From contig NZ_CP046228.1 in assembly GCF_012562965.1 (NCBI RefSeq), positions 64,325-128,324 of the forward strand: a stretch of 64,000 nucleotides of DNA, read 5' to 3'. Below are positions 50,600 to 60,971 of this stretch, piece by piece. Source of the stretch: Enterobacteriaceae endosymbiont of Plateumaris rustica (GTDB lineage Bacteria; Pseudomonadota; Gammaproteobacteria; Enterobacterales; Enterobacteriaceae). Both the position numbers and the translations under genes were made by a program. Below the pieces are notes generated by a model. The model saw only the letters and a program-made list of their open reading frames with translations. It searched no databases and was not told the origin of the DNA. Numbering within the stretch: the first letter of the stretch is position 1; each line of letters starts with the position of its first letter.

Positions 50600-51892
50600 A
50601 TGGTTATAAGTAAAAATAATAAAATAGATTTAATACAAACATTAGAATATCGTAATATTATTAATCAAATAACAGATAAAAATAATTTAAAAAATATTAT
50701 AATGAAAAAAAATATTAATTTATATTGTGGTTTTGATCCTACTGCTGATAGTTTACATATTGGTCATTTAATACCATTAATTACATTAAAATATTTTCAA
50801 AAATTAGGACATAAACCTATTATTTTATTAGGAGGTGCAACAGGATTAATAGGTGATCCAAGTTTTAAATCTCAAGAAAGAAAAAAACAATCAATTTATT
50901 TAATAAATGAATGGATTAGTAAAATTACTTTACAATTAAAGTATTTTTTAGATTTTAATTGTGGATATAATAGTGCAATTATAGTTAATAACTATGATTG
51001 GTTTAATAAAATGAATATATTATCTTTCTTAAAAAAAATAGGTAAATATTTTTATATTAATCAAATGATGAATAAAGAATGTATTAAAAATAGAATAAAT
51101 AAAAATATACAAGGTATTTCTTTTACTGAATTTTCATATAATTTATTACAATCTTACGATTTTACTTATCTTAATAAATATTTTGATGTAATTTTACAGA
51201 TAGGAGGATCAGATCAATGGGGACATATAGTTTCTGGAATTGATTTAGTAAAAAAAATATATAAAAAACAAGTATTTGGTTTAACTAATAAATTAATTAC
51301 TAAAAATGATGGTACTAAATTTGGTAAAACAGAAAATAAAACAATATGGTTAGATCCTCTTAAGACAAATCCATATAATTTTTTTCAATTTTGGTTAAAT
51401 ATTAATGATAGTTTAGTTTATAATTTTTTAAAAATGTTTACTTCTATAGAAATTAATACCATAAAAGATTTACAAAAATCTAATAAGAATTCAATAAAAA
51501 AAAATAGTGCTCAAAATATGTTAGCTGAATATATGACTTGTTTAGTTCATGGTAAAAATGCATTAGAATCTGCTAAAAAAATTACTAATAATATTTTTTA
51601 TAAAAAATTAGATGATTTATCAAAAAATGATTTTGATATGTTATTGGTTAATGGAATTAATAATGTTATTTTAGAAAATAAAAATTATTCTTTACAAGAA
51701 ATTTTAATATTAAGCAAACTAGCCAACTCTCGAAGTCATGCAAAAAATATGATAGAATCTAATTCTATTTATATAAATAATAAAAAAAATTCAAGTATTT
51801 TATATTATTTTACGAAAAAAGATAAAATATTTAATCATTTTACATTATTACGTAGAGGTAAAAAAAATTTTTGTTTATTATATTGGAAATAA
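50600..51892 (+). CDS. tyrS: tyrosyl-tRNA synthetase
   Basis: Class I synthetase for tRNA-Tyr. CGFDPTADSLHIGHL near residue 44 contains the HIGH motif, GGSDQWGHIVSGIDL near 207 binds the substrate, and DGTKFGKTE near 237 is the KMSKS loop in the enterobacterial KFGKT form. A C-terminal S4-like RNA-binding domain follows (KLANSRSHAKNMIES). Length 430 (424 in E. coli). It converges with nth, with only 6 nt between the stops. Confidence 0.97.
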   Translation: MVISKNNKIDLIQTLEYRNIINQITDKNNLKNIIMKKNINLYCGFDPTADSLHIGHLIPLITLKYFQKLGHKPIILLGGATGLIGDPSFKSQERKKQSIYLINEWISKITLQLKYFLDFNCGYNSAIIVNNYDWFNKMNILSFLKKIGKYFYINQMMNKECIKNRINKNIQGISFTEFSYNLLQSYDFTYLNKYFDVILQIGGSDQWGHIVSGIDLVKKIYKKQVFGLTNKLITKNDGTKFGKTENKTIWLDPLKTNPYNFFQFWLNINDSLVYNFLKMFTSIEINTIKDLQKSNKNSIKKNSAQNMLAEYMTCLVHGKNALESAKKITNNIFYKKLDDLSKNDFDMLLVNGINNVILENKNYSLQEILILSKLANSRSHAKNMIESNSIYINNKKNSSILYYFTKKDKIFNHFTLLRRGKKNFCLLYWK

Positions 51893-51898
51893 TATTAT

Positions 51899-52540
51899 TT
51901 AATTTTTATTAATATTTTTAGAAGAAAATTCACATAAATATGATATTATACAAATGTTACATAATGGTTTTTTAGTCTTACATATAGTTTTACTATGTAA
52001 TATAAACCAATTATGACAATTTAATTTATATTTTTTAGGAACAACTTGTAACAATTTTTTTTCTATTTCATTTGTATTTTTACCTATAACAAATTTGCTA
52101 CGATTGCAGAATTTATATATATGTGAATCCACAGCAATCTCTAATTTTTTAAAAATGGTATTTAAAAATATATTTGAAATTTTTCTACCTACACCAGGTA
52201 ATGATTCTAGATCTTTTCTATTATTAGGAATAATACCATTATGTAAATTTATTAAAATATTACTTAATTGTATTAAGTATTTAGATTTATTATTATATAA
52301 TCCTAAAGGAAAAATATGTTCTTTTATTTTTAAAATACCTAATTTTACCATTTTATATGGATTATTTGCGATAATAAACAATTTTTTAGTTACTAAATTA
52401 ACTCTTTTATCATTAGTTTTTGATGATAGTATTAAAGATACTAATAATTCAAAGGGATTATTAAAAATTAATTCGGATATAGGTTGAGTATAATATTCAT
52501 TAAAAATAATTAATATTTTTAATCTTTTTTTTTGATTCAT
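51899..52540 (-). CDS. nth: endonuclease III
   Basis: Glycosylase and AP lyase for oxidised pyrimidines. Helix-hairpin-helix LPGVGRKISNIFLN with the catalytic lysine near residue 120, the catalytic aspartate in AVDSHIYKFCNR near 138, and four 4Fe-4S cysteines spaced C-x6-C-x2-C-x5-C at the C-terminus. I start at ATG 52540 (MNQKKRLKIL, like E. coli MNKAKRLEIL). The frame can be read upstream into tRNA-Val, but that extension is not coding. Length 213 (211 in E. coli). Confidence 0.95.
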   Translation of the reverse strand: MNQKKRLKILIIFNEYYTQPISELIFNNPFELLVSLILSSKTNDKRVNLVTKKLFIIANNPYKMVKLGILKIKEHIFPLGLYNNKSKYLIQLSNILINLHNGIIPNNRKDLESLPGVGRKISNIFLNTIFKKLEIAVDSHIYKFCNRSKFVIGKNTNEIEKKLLQVVPKKYKLNCHNWFILHSKTICKTKKPLCNICIISYLCEFSSKNINKN

Positions 52541-52590
52541 ATAATTATAATTTAAAATATTTATTAATAACACTAATAAAAAATAATTTA

Positions 52591-52664
52591 TGCGTTCTAA
52601 AGGATTCGAACCTCTGACCATCATTATGTCATAATGATACTCTAACCTACTGAGCTAAGAACGC
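52591..52664 (-). tRNA. valV: tRNA-Val (GAC)
   Basis: Minus-strand cloverleaf: acceptor GCGTTCT/AGAACGC, D stem GCTC/GAGT, anticodon stem TCATT/AATGA around loop ATGACAT (anticodon GAC, complement of 52628-52630), T arm AGAGG-TTCGAAT-CCTTT and discriminator A. CCA is not encoded. It corresponds to E. coli valV/valW, which also lie beside mdtK. The anticodon region contains a longer palindrome that could form an alternative 7-bp stem. Confidence 0.95.
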
Positions 52665-52696
52665 ATAAAATTTTAGTAATAATATCATAAAAATAA

Positions 52697-54046
52697 TTAA
52701 TATAAAAGTTTTTGTAAGTTTATAATACGATATATTATTAATATAGCAGATGTAGTTAAACCTATAATAAAACCAATCCAAAATCCTGCAGGTCCCATTG
52801 GGGAAGATACAATCCAATTAGTAACTGATAAAATATAACCAATAGGAAAACCTAAAATCCAATAAGAAAAAAAAGTAATAAGAAAAATAGCAATTGTATC
52901 TTTATATCCTTTTAATATACCGCAACCTATTACTTGAATAGAATCTGAAATTTGATAAATTCCTGATAATAAAATTAGATATGAAGATAAATAAATTATT
53001 TCTTTATTAGAACTATATATAGAAGAAATATTTTTTCTAAAAAATATACAAATAAAAGAAGTAATTATAGATATAATTATACCTATAATTTGAGCATTCC
53101 AACTAATTATAATTGCTTTTTTTTTATGTCCTAATCCTAAACAATGTCCTATTCTAATAGTTACAGCAACACTTAAAGCAAAAGGAAAAATAAATATTAA
53201 TGAACTAAAATTTAAAGCTATTTGATGACTAGCAATTTTTTCTATACCCATTGGGGATATAAATAAAGATACTAAAGTAAATAATGTAACTTCAAAAAAA
53301 ATAGATAAAGCAATAGGAAATCCAATTTTAATAAATTGATATAATATATTTTTATTTGGTTTACTTAATCTATTAATTATTTTAATATCATGAAAATATA
53401 TTGAATTAGAAATCCATAATTTTATAATAAAAAACATTATCCAATATATTATTATTATAGAAAAACCACTACCTATACCTCCTAATTTAGGTAGAATCCA
53501 ATAACCATATATTAAAATATAATTCAAAGGAATAAATAATAATAAACCAATAAAACCAATAATCATACAAGGTCTTGTTAATGATAAACCTTCACATTTA
53601 CAACGTAAAACTTGAAAAAATAAATATCCAGGTGTATTCCATAAAATGATTTTTAAATAATTATCAGATTTTAATATTAGTAATTTATTAATATTTGGTA
53701 TAAATGTAAGAAAATAACCAATATTATATAAAAAAAACATAATTAATATTGATATAATTATTACTAATAAATATGCTTGTTTAATCTGATTTCCTATATG
53801 AATACGATTTCCCGAACCATTTAATTGAGAAATAATAGGTATTAGAGATAATAATATTCCATGTCCTAATAATATTATAGGTAACCATATTGAAGTTCCA
53901 ATAGATATTGCTGCCATATCTGTAGTACTAAAAGCTCCTATCATTATAGTATTGATAAATCCTATAGAAATTTGAGCTATTTGTGCAAAAAGAACAGGAA
54001 TAGCAAGATTAAATAACTTTTTTGTTTCTATAAAATATTTTTGCAC
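52697..54046 (-). CDS. mdtK: MATE family multidrug/sodium efflux pump
   Basis: Na+/H+-driven exporter of cationic compounds in the inner membrane. The start MQKYFIETKKLFNLAIPVLF parallels E. coli MQKYISEARLLLALAIPVIL; TDMAAISIGTSIWLPIILLGHG, PGYLFFQVLR, SHQIALNFSSLIF and PMGPAGFWIGFIIGLT are conserved. About 12 membrane segments fill 449 residues (457 in E. coli). Keeping a drug exporter is unusual for a strictly intracellular symbiont and may mean contact with host antimicrobial or metabolite pressure. It lies between tRNA-Val and grxD. Confidence 0.95.
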   Translation of the reverse strand: MQKYFIETKKLFNLAIPVLFAQIAQISIGFINTIMIGAFSTTDMAAISIGTSIWLPIILLGHGILLSLIPIISQLNGSGNRIHIGNQIKQAYLLVIIISILIMFFLYNIGYFLTFIPNINKLLILKSDNYLKIILWNTPGYLFFQVLRCKCEGLSLTRPCMIIGFIGLLLFIPLNYILIYGYWILPKLGGIGSGFSIIIIYWIMFFIIKLWISNSIYFHDIKIINRLSKPNKNILYQFIKIGFPIALSIFFEVTLFTLVSLFISPMGIEKIASHQIALNFSSLIFIFPFALSVAVTIRIGHCLGLGHKKKAIIISWNAQIIGIIISIITSFICIFFRKNISSIYSSNKEIIYLSSYLILLSGIYQISDSIQVIGCGILKGYKDTIAIFLITFFSYWILGFPIGYILSVTNWIVSSPMGPAGFWIGFIIGLTTSAILIIYRIINLQKLLY

Positions 54047-54258
54047 ACATATACCTTTAATTTTTAAAATTCATGTAATCTAATAAAGCTGTTTATTTTA
54101 AAAATATTTTTTTAAATGTTATTTAAATAAAAATTTATTTTTATATTTTTTATATATTTACTTTTATATTAATAAATTCTATAATATAATAGAAATGTTA
54201 TTTAGATTTAATTTTAAATACAATATAATTAAAAACAACAAATATAGAGTATATTTAT

Positions 54259-54573
54259 ATGAAAATATTTGAAAAAATTAAAAAACAAATATCTAATAAT
54301 CCTATTATTTTATATATGAAAGGATCACCTAGAAATCCAAAATGTGGTTTTTCAGATAAAACTGTAAAAATTTTAATGTCATATAAAATAAAATTTGTTT
54401 ATATTAATGTTTTAAATAATCCAGATATAAGAAAATATTTACCTAAATATGCTAATTGGCCAACTTTTCCACAGTTATGGGTTAATGGAAAATTGATAGG
54501 AGGTTATGATATTCTATACAATATGTATTGTAATAAAGAATTAGATAATATTTTAATTAAAAATAATAATTAA
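54259..54573 (+). CDS. grxD: monothiol glutaredoxin 4
   Basis: CGFS-type glutaredoxin that binds 2Fe-2S clusters and works with A-type carriers such as ErpA. The CGFS motif is in NPKCGFSDKT near residue 30, with WPTFPQLWVNGKLIGGYDI near 70 for glutathione binding. Length 104 (115 in E. coli), with the acidic C-terminal tail reduced. Converges with rnt, 7 nt between stops. Confidence 0.95.
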   Translation: MKIFEKIKKQISNNPIILYMKGSPRNPKCGFSDKTVKILMSYKIKFVYINVLNNPDIRKYLPKYANWPTFPQLWVNGKLIGGYDILYNMYCNKELDNILIKNNN

Positions 54574-54580
54574 TTATCCA

Positions 54581-55228
54581 TTAATTTTTATATTTTATTA
54601 TAGGTGGCCACCCCCCTATTTGTTTCCATTTATTTACTAATTTACAAAATAATTCAGCTGTTCGTTCTGTATCATATAATGCTGAATGTGCTTGGTTATT
54701 ATCAAAAGATATACCTAAAGCATGACAAGATTTAGCCAATACAGTTTGTCCTAATAATAATCCACTCATAGATGTTGTATCGAAAGTAATAAAATGATGA
54801 AATGGATTATTACATTTTAATTTAATACGTTTTGAAGCTTCCATTATAAAACTATGATCAAAATTAGCATTATGTCCTACAATTACTGCTTTTTTGCATT
54901 TATTTTTTTTTAATTCATTATAAATTTTATTAAATATAATATTAAATGCCGTATTTTCAGTTACAGCTCCTCTTAAAGGAGAATCTATATTAATTTTATT
55001 AAAAGCTAAAGCTTCAGCTGATATATATGAACCTTTAAATGGAATAATATGAAAATGTAAAATTTCATTTTTTTCTAACCATCCATTATTCATTTTAAGA
55101 GTAATTAAACCTATTTCTAATATAGCATTGTCTTTAGGATTGAAACCTGAAGTTTCTATATCAATAACAACAGGATAAAATCCTCTAAATCTATAAGATA
55201 ATAAATCTAATTTTAATGGATTATTCAT
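54581..55228 (-). CDS. rnt: ribonuclease T
   Basis: 3'-exonuclease that matures tRNA and 5S/23S rRNA ends. DEDDh motifs are complete: VIDIETSGFNPKDNAILEIG near residue 20, IVGHNANFDHSF near 118 and HSALYDTERTAELF near 180. Length 215, as in E. coli. It begins MNNPLKLDLLSYRFRGFYPV. Its partner gene in E. coli (gloA) is absent. Two of the three tRNAs here lack encoded CCA, so 3' trimming and CCA addition must be active. Confidence 0.96.
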   Translation of the reverse strand: MNNPLKLDLLSYRFRGFYPVVIDIETSGFNPKDNAILEIGLITLKMNNGWLEKNEILHFHIIPFKGSYISAEALAFNKINIDSPLRGAVTENTAFNIIFNKIYNELKKNKCKKAVIVGHNANFDHSFIMEASKRIKLKCNNPFHHFITFDTTSMSGLLLGQTVLAKSCHALGISFDNNQAHSALYDTERTAELFCKLVNKWKQIGGWPPIIKYKN

Positions 55229-55364
55229 AATAAAATCTTTTTTTTATAATTATTATACGTTTAAGTTAAAAATTAATTACTAAATTAATAAATTATACTT
55301 TTATAAATAAAGTTATAAGTTTAAATGTTATTTAAAATTTAATTTTGAAAATTTAGTTATAATA

Positions 55365-56039
55365 TTAAAAAATATTATTAATATAATTAATATTATTATA
55401 TATTTTTTTATTATTTAATACTAAAATTTTAATAATATTAATAATAGATTTAGATGATATAGATAAATTTTGTATAAATTGTAATTGTAAATTTTTATTT
55501 AATAAATTTATTGTTGTATGATTAAAAATTTCATTAATATGAGAAACTAATATCCATTTTCCTTTTAATTTTGATATTTTTTTAATTAAATCATTTTTAT
55601 CTAATATACATTCACTATTTTTACCAATCCATAATCCATTTTTATTTTTTTTATATAAAGCAAAATATATATTTACTTTATTACATTTAATTGTTGTTAT
55701 AATATTTTTAATTCCGGTTTGTATCCATGCTTCTTCAGCTATCATCATTAAATGTGATAATCCAATTTTAGTAATATTTAAAGAATATGATAATCCTTCA
55801 ATAACTGTAATACCAACTCTCATACTAGAAAAATTTCCTGGTCCTGAATTATAAACTAATAAATCAATATCTGTTAATATTATTTTCGAATTTTTTAAAA
55901 TATCATTTATTATTAAAAATATATATTTTGTATGTTTATTAGGACAATGTTTTTTTATATTAAAAATTTTATTTTCTTTAAATATTGTTACAGAACAATA
56001 TTTATTAGAAGTATCAATTACTAAAATATTTTTATACAT
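55365..56039 (-). CDS. tsaB: tRNA threonylcarbamoyladenosine biosynthesis protein TsaB
   Basis: Works with TsaC, TsaD and TsaE to make t6A37 in tRNAs reading ANN codons, which dominate this AT-rich coding. ASKHA-fold start ILVIDTSNKYCSV and the conserved GPGNFSSMRVGITVIEGLSYSLN near residue 67 identify it. Length 224 (231 in E. coli); the second half is poorly conserved. Its other side is a 289-nt spacer to hslV (56040-56328) in which I see nothing beyond AT-rich DNA. Confidence 0.92.
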   Translation of the reverse strand: MYKNILVIDTSNKYCSVTIFKENKIFNIKKHCPNKHTKYIFLIINDILKNSKIILTDIDLLVYNSGPGNFSSMRVGITVIEGLSYSLNITKIGLSHLMMIAEEAWIQTGIKNIITTIKCNKVNIYFALYKKNKNGLWIGKNSECILDKNDLIKKISKLKGKWILVSHINEIFNHTTINLLNKNLQLQFIQNLSISSKSIINIIKILVLNNKKIYNNINYINNIF

Positions 56040-56328
56040 TATTAACTACTACTTATAATTAAGTGATAATATAAAATTATTGTTTTAAATAAAATTTATG
56101 TTATAATAATTATTGTTTATTTTAAAATAATAATTTTAATTATTTTTTATTAAAATAAAATATTTATATATTAATTTAATATATATTGTCAATTTATAAA
56201 ATTAAAAATATCAAAGTACATTAATATATTTTTTATATTTTAATTATAATAAAAAATTTTATTAATAAAAATTAAACTCTTTCTAATAATTAAAATTAAT
56301 TTATTATTCAAATAATTAAAGATATTTT

Positions 56329-56856
56329 ATGACAACTATTGTTAGTGTAAGAAAAAATGGATATGTTGTTATTGGTGGTGATGGACAAGCTACTCTTGGA
56401 AATATAATAATGAAAGGAAATGTGAAAAAAATTCGCAAGTTATATAATGATAAAGTAATAGCTGGTTTTGCAGGAGGTACTGCTGATGCTTTTACTTTAT
56501 TTGAATTATTTGAACAAAAATTAGAAATGTATCAAGGTAATTTAACAAAATCAGCAGTAGAATTAGCAAAAGATTGGAGAACAGATCGTTTACTTCGTAA
56601 ATTAGAAGCATTATTAGTTATTGTAGATAAAATAACTTCACTAATAATTACAGGAAGTGGAGATGTTGTTCAACCTGAAAATGATATAGTTGCAATAGGT
56701 TCTGGAGGTCCATATGCACAAGCATCTGCAAAAGCTTTATTTGAAAATACTAATTTAAGTGCATATGAGATAGTAAAAAAATCATTGAATATAGCAGGAG
56801 ATATTTGTATATATACTAATCATAATTTTACTATTGAAAAATTATTATCTAAATAA
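56329..56856 (+). CDS. hslV: ATP-dependent protease subunit HslV
   Basis: Proteolytic core of the HslVU complex. The N-terminal threonine nucleophile follows the initiator Met in [49 protein letters not shown] and [11 protein letters not shown] are conserved. Length 175 (176 in E. coli). hslU follows 20 nt later. It is strongly conserved compared with neighbours. Confidence 0.97.
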   Translation: MTTIVSVRKNGYVVIGGDGQATLGNIIMKGNVKKIRKLYNDKVIAGFAGGTADAFTLFELFEQKLEMYQGNLTKSAVELAKDWRTDRLLRKLEALLVIVDKITSLIITGSGDVVQPENDIVAIGSGGPYAQASAKALFENTNLSAYEIVKKSLNIAGDICIYTNHNFTIEKLLSK

Positions 56857-56876
56857 GCATGAGGAAAATGCTCATT

Positions 56877-58202
56877 ATGTCTGAAATGACTCCACGTGAA
56901 ATTGTTGATGAATTAAATAAATTCATTATAGGTCAAGATAGTGCAAAAAAAGCAGTAGCTATAGCATTAAGAAATCGTTGGCGACGAATGCAACTTGATG
57001 AAAATTTAAGGCAAGAAATTACTCCTAAAAATATTTTAATGATAGGACCAACTGGTGTTGGAAAAACAGAAATTGCTCGTCGTTTAGCAAAATTAGCTAA
57101 TGCACCTTTTATTAAAGTTGAAGCAACAAAATTTACTGAAGTTGGTTATGTTGGTAAAGAAGTAGATTCTATTATTCGTGATTTAACAGATTCTGCTATT
57201 AAAATGATTCGTATGCAAGAATTTAAAAAAAATTGTTATAGAGCAAAAGAAATGGCTGAAGAACGTATTCTTGATGTACTCATGCCTAATTATAAAATTG
57301 ATTGGAATAAAGAAAATAATAATATCTTATCTAATAGACAACAATTACGTAAAAGTTTAAGAAATGGTGAATTAAATAATCAAGAAATTGAAATTAATCT
57401 ATCTACTACTCCTATGGGAATTGAAATAATGGCACCACCAGGAATGGAAGAAATGACTAGTCAATTACAATCATTATTTCAAAATTTTAGTGGTAGTAAA
57501 CAAAAAAAACGTAAATTAACAATTAAAAATGCTATTAGATTATTAATAGAAGAAGAAGCAAATAAATTAGTTAATAATGAAGAAATAAAACATAGAGCTA
57601 TAGAAGCAGTAGAACAACATGGAATTGTTTTTTTAGATGAAATAGATAAAATTTGTAGAAGAAGTAATAATATATCTTCTGATATTTCTAGAGAGGGTGT
57701 ACAACGTGATTTATTACCTTTAGTTGAAGGATGTACAGTATCAACAAAACATGGAATGGTAAAAACAGATCATATATTATTTATTGCTTCAGGATCTTTT
57801 CAAACATCTAAACCTTCGGATTTAATTCCTGAATTACAAGGTAGATTGCCTATTAGAGTTGAATTAAAAGCATTAACTACTCATGATTTTGAGAGAATTT
57901 TAACAGAACCAAATGCATCTATAACAGTTCAATATAAAGCATTATTAGCTACTGAAAAAGTAAATATTATTTTTACACAAGATGGTATTAAACGTATAGC
58001 TGAATCTGCTTGGAAAGTAAATGAAACTACAGAAAATATAGGAGCTAGAAGATTACACACTGTTTTAGAACATTTGATGTCTGATATTTCTTATGATGCT
58101 AGTGAATACAATGATAAATCTATTACTATAGATAAACATTATGTTAGTAAACATCTAGATACATTAATTTTAAATGAAGATATTAGTAGATATATATTAT
58201 AA
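56877..58202 (+). CDS. hslU: ATP-dependent protease ATPase subunit HslU
   Basis: AAA+ unfoldase feeding HslV. Walker [15 protein letters not shown] near residue 57, Walker [12 protein letters not shown] near 250, [10 protein letters not shown] and sensor-2 [10 protein letters not shown] near 390; the C-terminal ISRYIL tail that docks into HslV is kept. I use ATG 56877 ([10 protein letters not shown] as in E. coli) with GAGGAAA upstream, rather than the ATG six codons earlier that overlaps this Shine-Dalgarno. Length 441 (443 in E. coli). Its 3' end converges on the his operon, 52 nt away. Confidence 0.97.
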   Translation: MSEMTPREIVDELNKFIIGQDSAKKAVAIALRNRWRRMQLDENLRQEITPKNILMIGPTGVGKTEIARRLAKLANAPFIKVEATKFTEVGYVGKEVDSIIRDLTDSAIKMIRMQEFKKNCYRAKEMAEERILDVLMPNYKIDWNKENNNILSNRQQLRKSLRNGELNNQEIEINLSTTPMGIEIMAPPGMEEMTSQLQSLFQNFSGSKQKKRKLTIKNAIRLLIEEEANKLVNNEEIKHRAIEAVEQHGIVFLDEIDKICRRSNNISSDISREGVQRDLLPLVEGCTVSTKHGMVKTDHILFIASGSFQTSKPSDLIPELQGRLPIRVELKALTTHDFERILTEPNASITVQYKALLATEKVNIIFTQDGIKRIAESAWKVNETTENIGARRLHTVLEHLMSDISYDASEYNDKSITIDKHYVSKHLDTLILNEDISRYIL

Positions 58203-58254
58203 TATTAACAAATATTATTAATATAAAAAATTTTTATTAAAGTAAAAATTATTT

Positions 58255-58881
58255 TTAATATTTATTTTTATTTCTTATTTGTAAATTTTTAATAATATCA
58301 CTAAAATTAATGTTTTTATTTTTTAATAAAACTAATAAATGATATATTAAATCAGATGTTTCATCGATAATTTCTTGAGAAATATTATAGTTAGCAGCTA
58401 ATATAGTTTCTATAGCTTCTTCACCAACTTTTTGAGATATTCTTTTTGTACCACTTTTATATAAAGCATTAGTATAAGAATTTTTAATTTTGTCGTTTTT
58501 TCTTTTTTCTAATAAATTTTCTAAATAATATAAAAAAGTATATCTAGGTATTATATTATTTTTAAAACAACTATTAACATTTAAATGACAAGTTTTATTT
58601 ACAGAATTTACTAAAATTAATAGACTATCTTTATCACAATCTGTAATAATGTTATTAACATAAAGAAAATTACCAGTTGTTTCTCCTTTTGTCCATAAAC
58701 GATTTTTTATACGAGAAAAAAAAGTAACTTTTTTGAGTTCTAGTGTTTTTTGTAAAGCTTCTTTATTTACAAAACCATGCATTAATATTTGACCAGAAAT
58801 TTTATGTTGTATAATAGCTGGTATTAATCCATGTGTTTTTTTCCAATTTAGTTGACTTAACTTATTTATATCAATATTCAT
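58255..58881 (-). CDS. hisI: phosphoribosyl-AMP cyclohydrolase / phosphoribosyl-ATP pyrophosphatase
   Basis: Bifunctional enzyme for histidine steps 2 and 3. The cyclohydrolase domain has [12 protein letters not shown] near residue 62 and the metal motif TDCDKDSL near 82 with cysteines further on; the pyrophosphatase (HisE) domain has [21 protein letters not shown] near residue 140. Length 208 (203 in E. coli). Last gene of the operon; its ATG overlaps the hisF stop by 4 nt. Confidence 0.96.
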   Translation of the reverse strand: MNIDINKLSQLNWKKTHGLIPAIIQHKISGQILMHGFVNKEALQKTLELKKVTFFSRIKNRLWTKGETTGNFLYVNNIITDCDKDSLLILVNSVNKTCHLNVNSCFKNNIIPRYTFLYYLENLLEKRKNDKIKNSYTNALYKSGTKRISQKVGEEAIETILAANYNISQEIIDETSDLIYHLLVLLKNKNINFSDIIKNLQIRNKNKY

Positions 58882-59654
58882 CTTCTTATCTCTATATTTT
58901 TTTTTATTAAAAAATTTTTTAATTTTTGAATATTAATTATATTTTTATGAAATACAGATGCTGCTAATGCTCCATCAACATTAATATCTTTATTAAATAT
59001 TTGATAAAAATGATTTTCACATCCAGCACCTCCTGAAGCAATTAAAGGTATTTTACAAATTTTTCTCATTTTTTTTAATTGAATTAAATCATAACCATTT
59101 AATACACCATCTTGATTCATCATATTTAATACAATTTCTCCAGCTCCTAATTTTTGTACCATTTTTATCCATTCTGATGTTTCCCAATTTGTAATTTTAG
59201 TGTATTTTTGATCTCCTGTATATTTATAAACATAATATTTTTTTTCTTTTTTATTATACCATGAATCAATTCCTATAACTACACATTGCTTACCAAAATA
59301 TTTAGATAATTGAGTTATTAAATTTGGATTTTCTAAAGCAGGAGAATTAATAGATATTTTTTCAGCTCCTAAAAATAATATTTTTGATGCATCATCTATT
59401 GATTTAATTCCTCCTGCAACACAAAATGGTATATTAATTATTTTTGCAATCTGTGATATCCAATTTTTATTAATTGATCTATTGTAAATAGAAGCTGTAA
59501 TATCATAAAATACTAATTCATCTGCACCATCTTGAGAATATTTTTTAGCTAAACTTAAAATATCACCAATAACTTTATGATTTTTAAATTTGACTCCTTT
59601 AACTACTTTTTCATTATATACATCTAAACATGGAATAATTCTTTTTGCTAACAT
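58878..59654 (-). CDS. hisF: imidazole glycerol phosphate synthase, cyclase subunit
   Basis: Closes the imidazole ring with ammonia from HisH. TIM barrel with catalytic aspartates in IIPCLDVYN near residue 11 and VVIGIDSW near 130, phosphate sites in [10 protein letters not shown] and [10 protein letters not shown]. Length 258, as in E. coli. The start overlaps the hisA stop by 7 nt. Confidence 0.97.
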   Translation of the reverse strand: MLAKRIIPCLDVYNEKVVKGVKFKNHKVIGDILSLAKKYSQDGADELVFYDITASIYNRSINKNWISQIAKIINIPFCVAGGIKSIDDASKILFLGAEKISINSPALENPNLITQLSKYFGKQCVVIGIDSWYNKKEKKYYVYKYTGDQKYTKITNWETSEWIKMVQKLGAGEIVLNMMNQDGVLNGYDLIQLKKMRKICKIPLIASGGAGCENHFYQIFNKDINVDGALAASVFHKNIINIQKLKNFLIKKNIEIRR

Positions 59655-60376
59655 GAATTAGCCTCTTTAAAAGTAAATTTATTTTCTAAAAATGCTTTAC
59701 CTATAATAATATCTTTTACACCACTATGTTTTAAATTATTTATATCATTTAGAGAATGAATACCACCTGATGCCTGAAAAGATATGTTAGGATATTTTTT
59801 AGTAATATCATTATATAAGTCTATATTAGGACCTAACATAGTACCATCTCTAGAAATATCAGTACATAAAACATTTTTTAATCCAATATTAATAAATTTT
59901 TTCATTATTAATTCTAAATTAACATCACTATTATTTTGCCATCCATTAATAAATATTATTTTTTGTTTATTGACATCAATTTTTATATCAAAAGCTAAAA
60001 TAATTTTATCAGGACTATATATTTTAAACCATTTTTTTACCTTTCTAAAATTTTGAATTGCAGAAGATCCTATAATAATTTGTGATATAGATGATAAATT
60101 AAATAAAAAGTCAATATCTTTTTGTTCTCTAATACCACCACCTATCTGCAATGGTATTTTAATATTAGATAATATATTTTTAAATAAACTAATTTGTTTT
60201 TTTTTGGGATTTTTAGCACCATCTAAATCTACTATATGTATTTTTTTTGCTCCATTATTAATATAATGATTTATATAAAATAAGGGATTAAAAAAATATT
60301 CATGTTTAGAATCAAATTTTCCTTTTAATAATCTTACAACTTTCCCATTTATTAAATCTATTGCTGGAATTATCAT
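59648..60376 (-). CDS. hisA: phosphoribosylformimino-AICAR-P isomerase
   Basis: Amadori isomerase of the histidine pathway. The catalytic aspartate lies in [14 protein letters not shown] near residue 7, with [10 protein letters not shown] near 82, [13 protein letters not shown] near 168 and [12 protein letters not shown] near 200. Length 242 (245 in E. coli). It lies 4 nt after hisH. Confidence 0.97.
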   Translation of the reverse strand: MIIPAIDLINGKVVRLLKGKFDSKHEYFFNPLFYINHYINNGAKKIHIVDLDGAKNPKKKQISLFKNILSNIKIPLQIGGGIREQKDIDFLFNLSSISQIIIGSSAIQNFRKVKKWFKIYSPDKIILAFDIKIDVNKQKIIFINGWQNNSDVNLELIMKKFINIGLKNVLCTDISRDGTMLGPNIDLYNDITKKYPNISFQASGGIHSLNDINNLKHSGVKDIIIGKAFLENKFTFKEANSC

Positions 60377-60380
60377 ATAT

Positions 60381-60971
60381 TTACATTTCTAAAAAATTTT
60401 TAATTAATTGAATTCCATTTATTCCAGAACGTTCTGGATGAAATTGTACTCCAAAAAAATTATTTTTTTGGATAACAGCACTAAATAATTGAACATAATT
60501 ACAATAAGCAATTGTATAATTATTAATATTCATAGCATAACTATGAGCAAAATAAAAATAAGAATTTTGTTTAATATTTTTAAAAAGTAAATGGTTTTTA
60601 TTATAATTAACTGTATTCCATCCCATATGAGGTATAGGTAATAATTTATTATTTATTAAATTTACTTTTACATCAAATATTCCTAAAGTATAAACTCCTT
60701 TATTTTCTTGACTATATTTTCCTAATAATTGCATTCCTAAACAAATACCTAATATATCTTTTTTACAAAATTTTAAAAGATTTAATAAATTATCTTTTTT
60801 TAATTTATTCATTGCTGATTTTATTGATCCTACTCCTGGTAAAAAAATTTTATCAGCATTTAAAATTATATCTGGATCATTAGTAATTTTTGAATAAAAT
60901 CCAATTTTTTTAATAGTATATTTTAAAGAATAAAAATTTCCACAAGATGTATTTATAATAACAATATTCAT
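60381..60971 (-). CDS. hisH: imidazole glycerol phosphate synthase, glutaminase subunit
   Basis: Provides ammonia to HisF. The triad is visible: nucleophile cysteine in ILGICLGMQLLG near residue 76, histidine and glutamate in VQFHPERSG near 178. FLPGVGSIKSAM near residue 48 is the substrate-side loop. Length 196, as in E. coli. The ATG overlaps the hisB stop (TAATG). Confidence 0.97.
   Translation of the reverse strand: MNIVIINTSCGNFYSLKYTIKKIGFYSKITNDPDIILNADKIFLPGVGSIKSAMNKLKKDNLLNLLKFCKKDILGICLGMQLLGKYSQENKGVYTLGIFDVKVNLINNKLLPIPHMGWNTVNYNKNHLLFKNIKQNSYFYFAHSYAMNINNYTIAYCNYVQLFSAVIQKNNFFGVQFHPERSGINGIQLIKNFLEM

Noticed and set aside
52541-52624. N-terminal extension of nth by 28 codons
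   Set aside because: The extension runs into the tRNA-Val gene, and the product without it aligns with E. coli Nth from the first residue.
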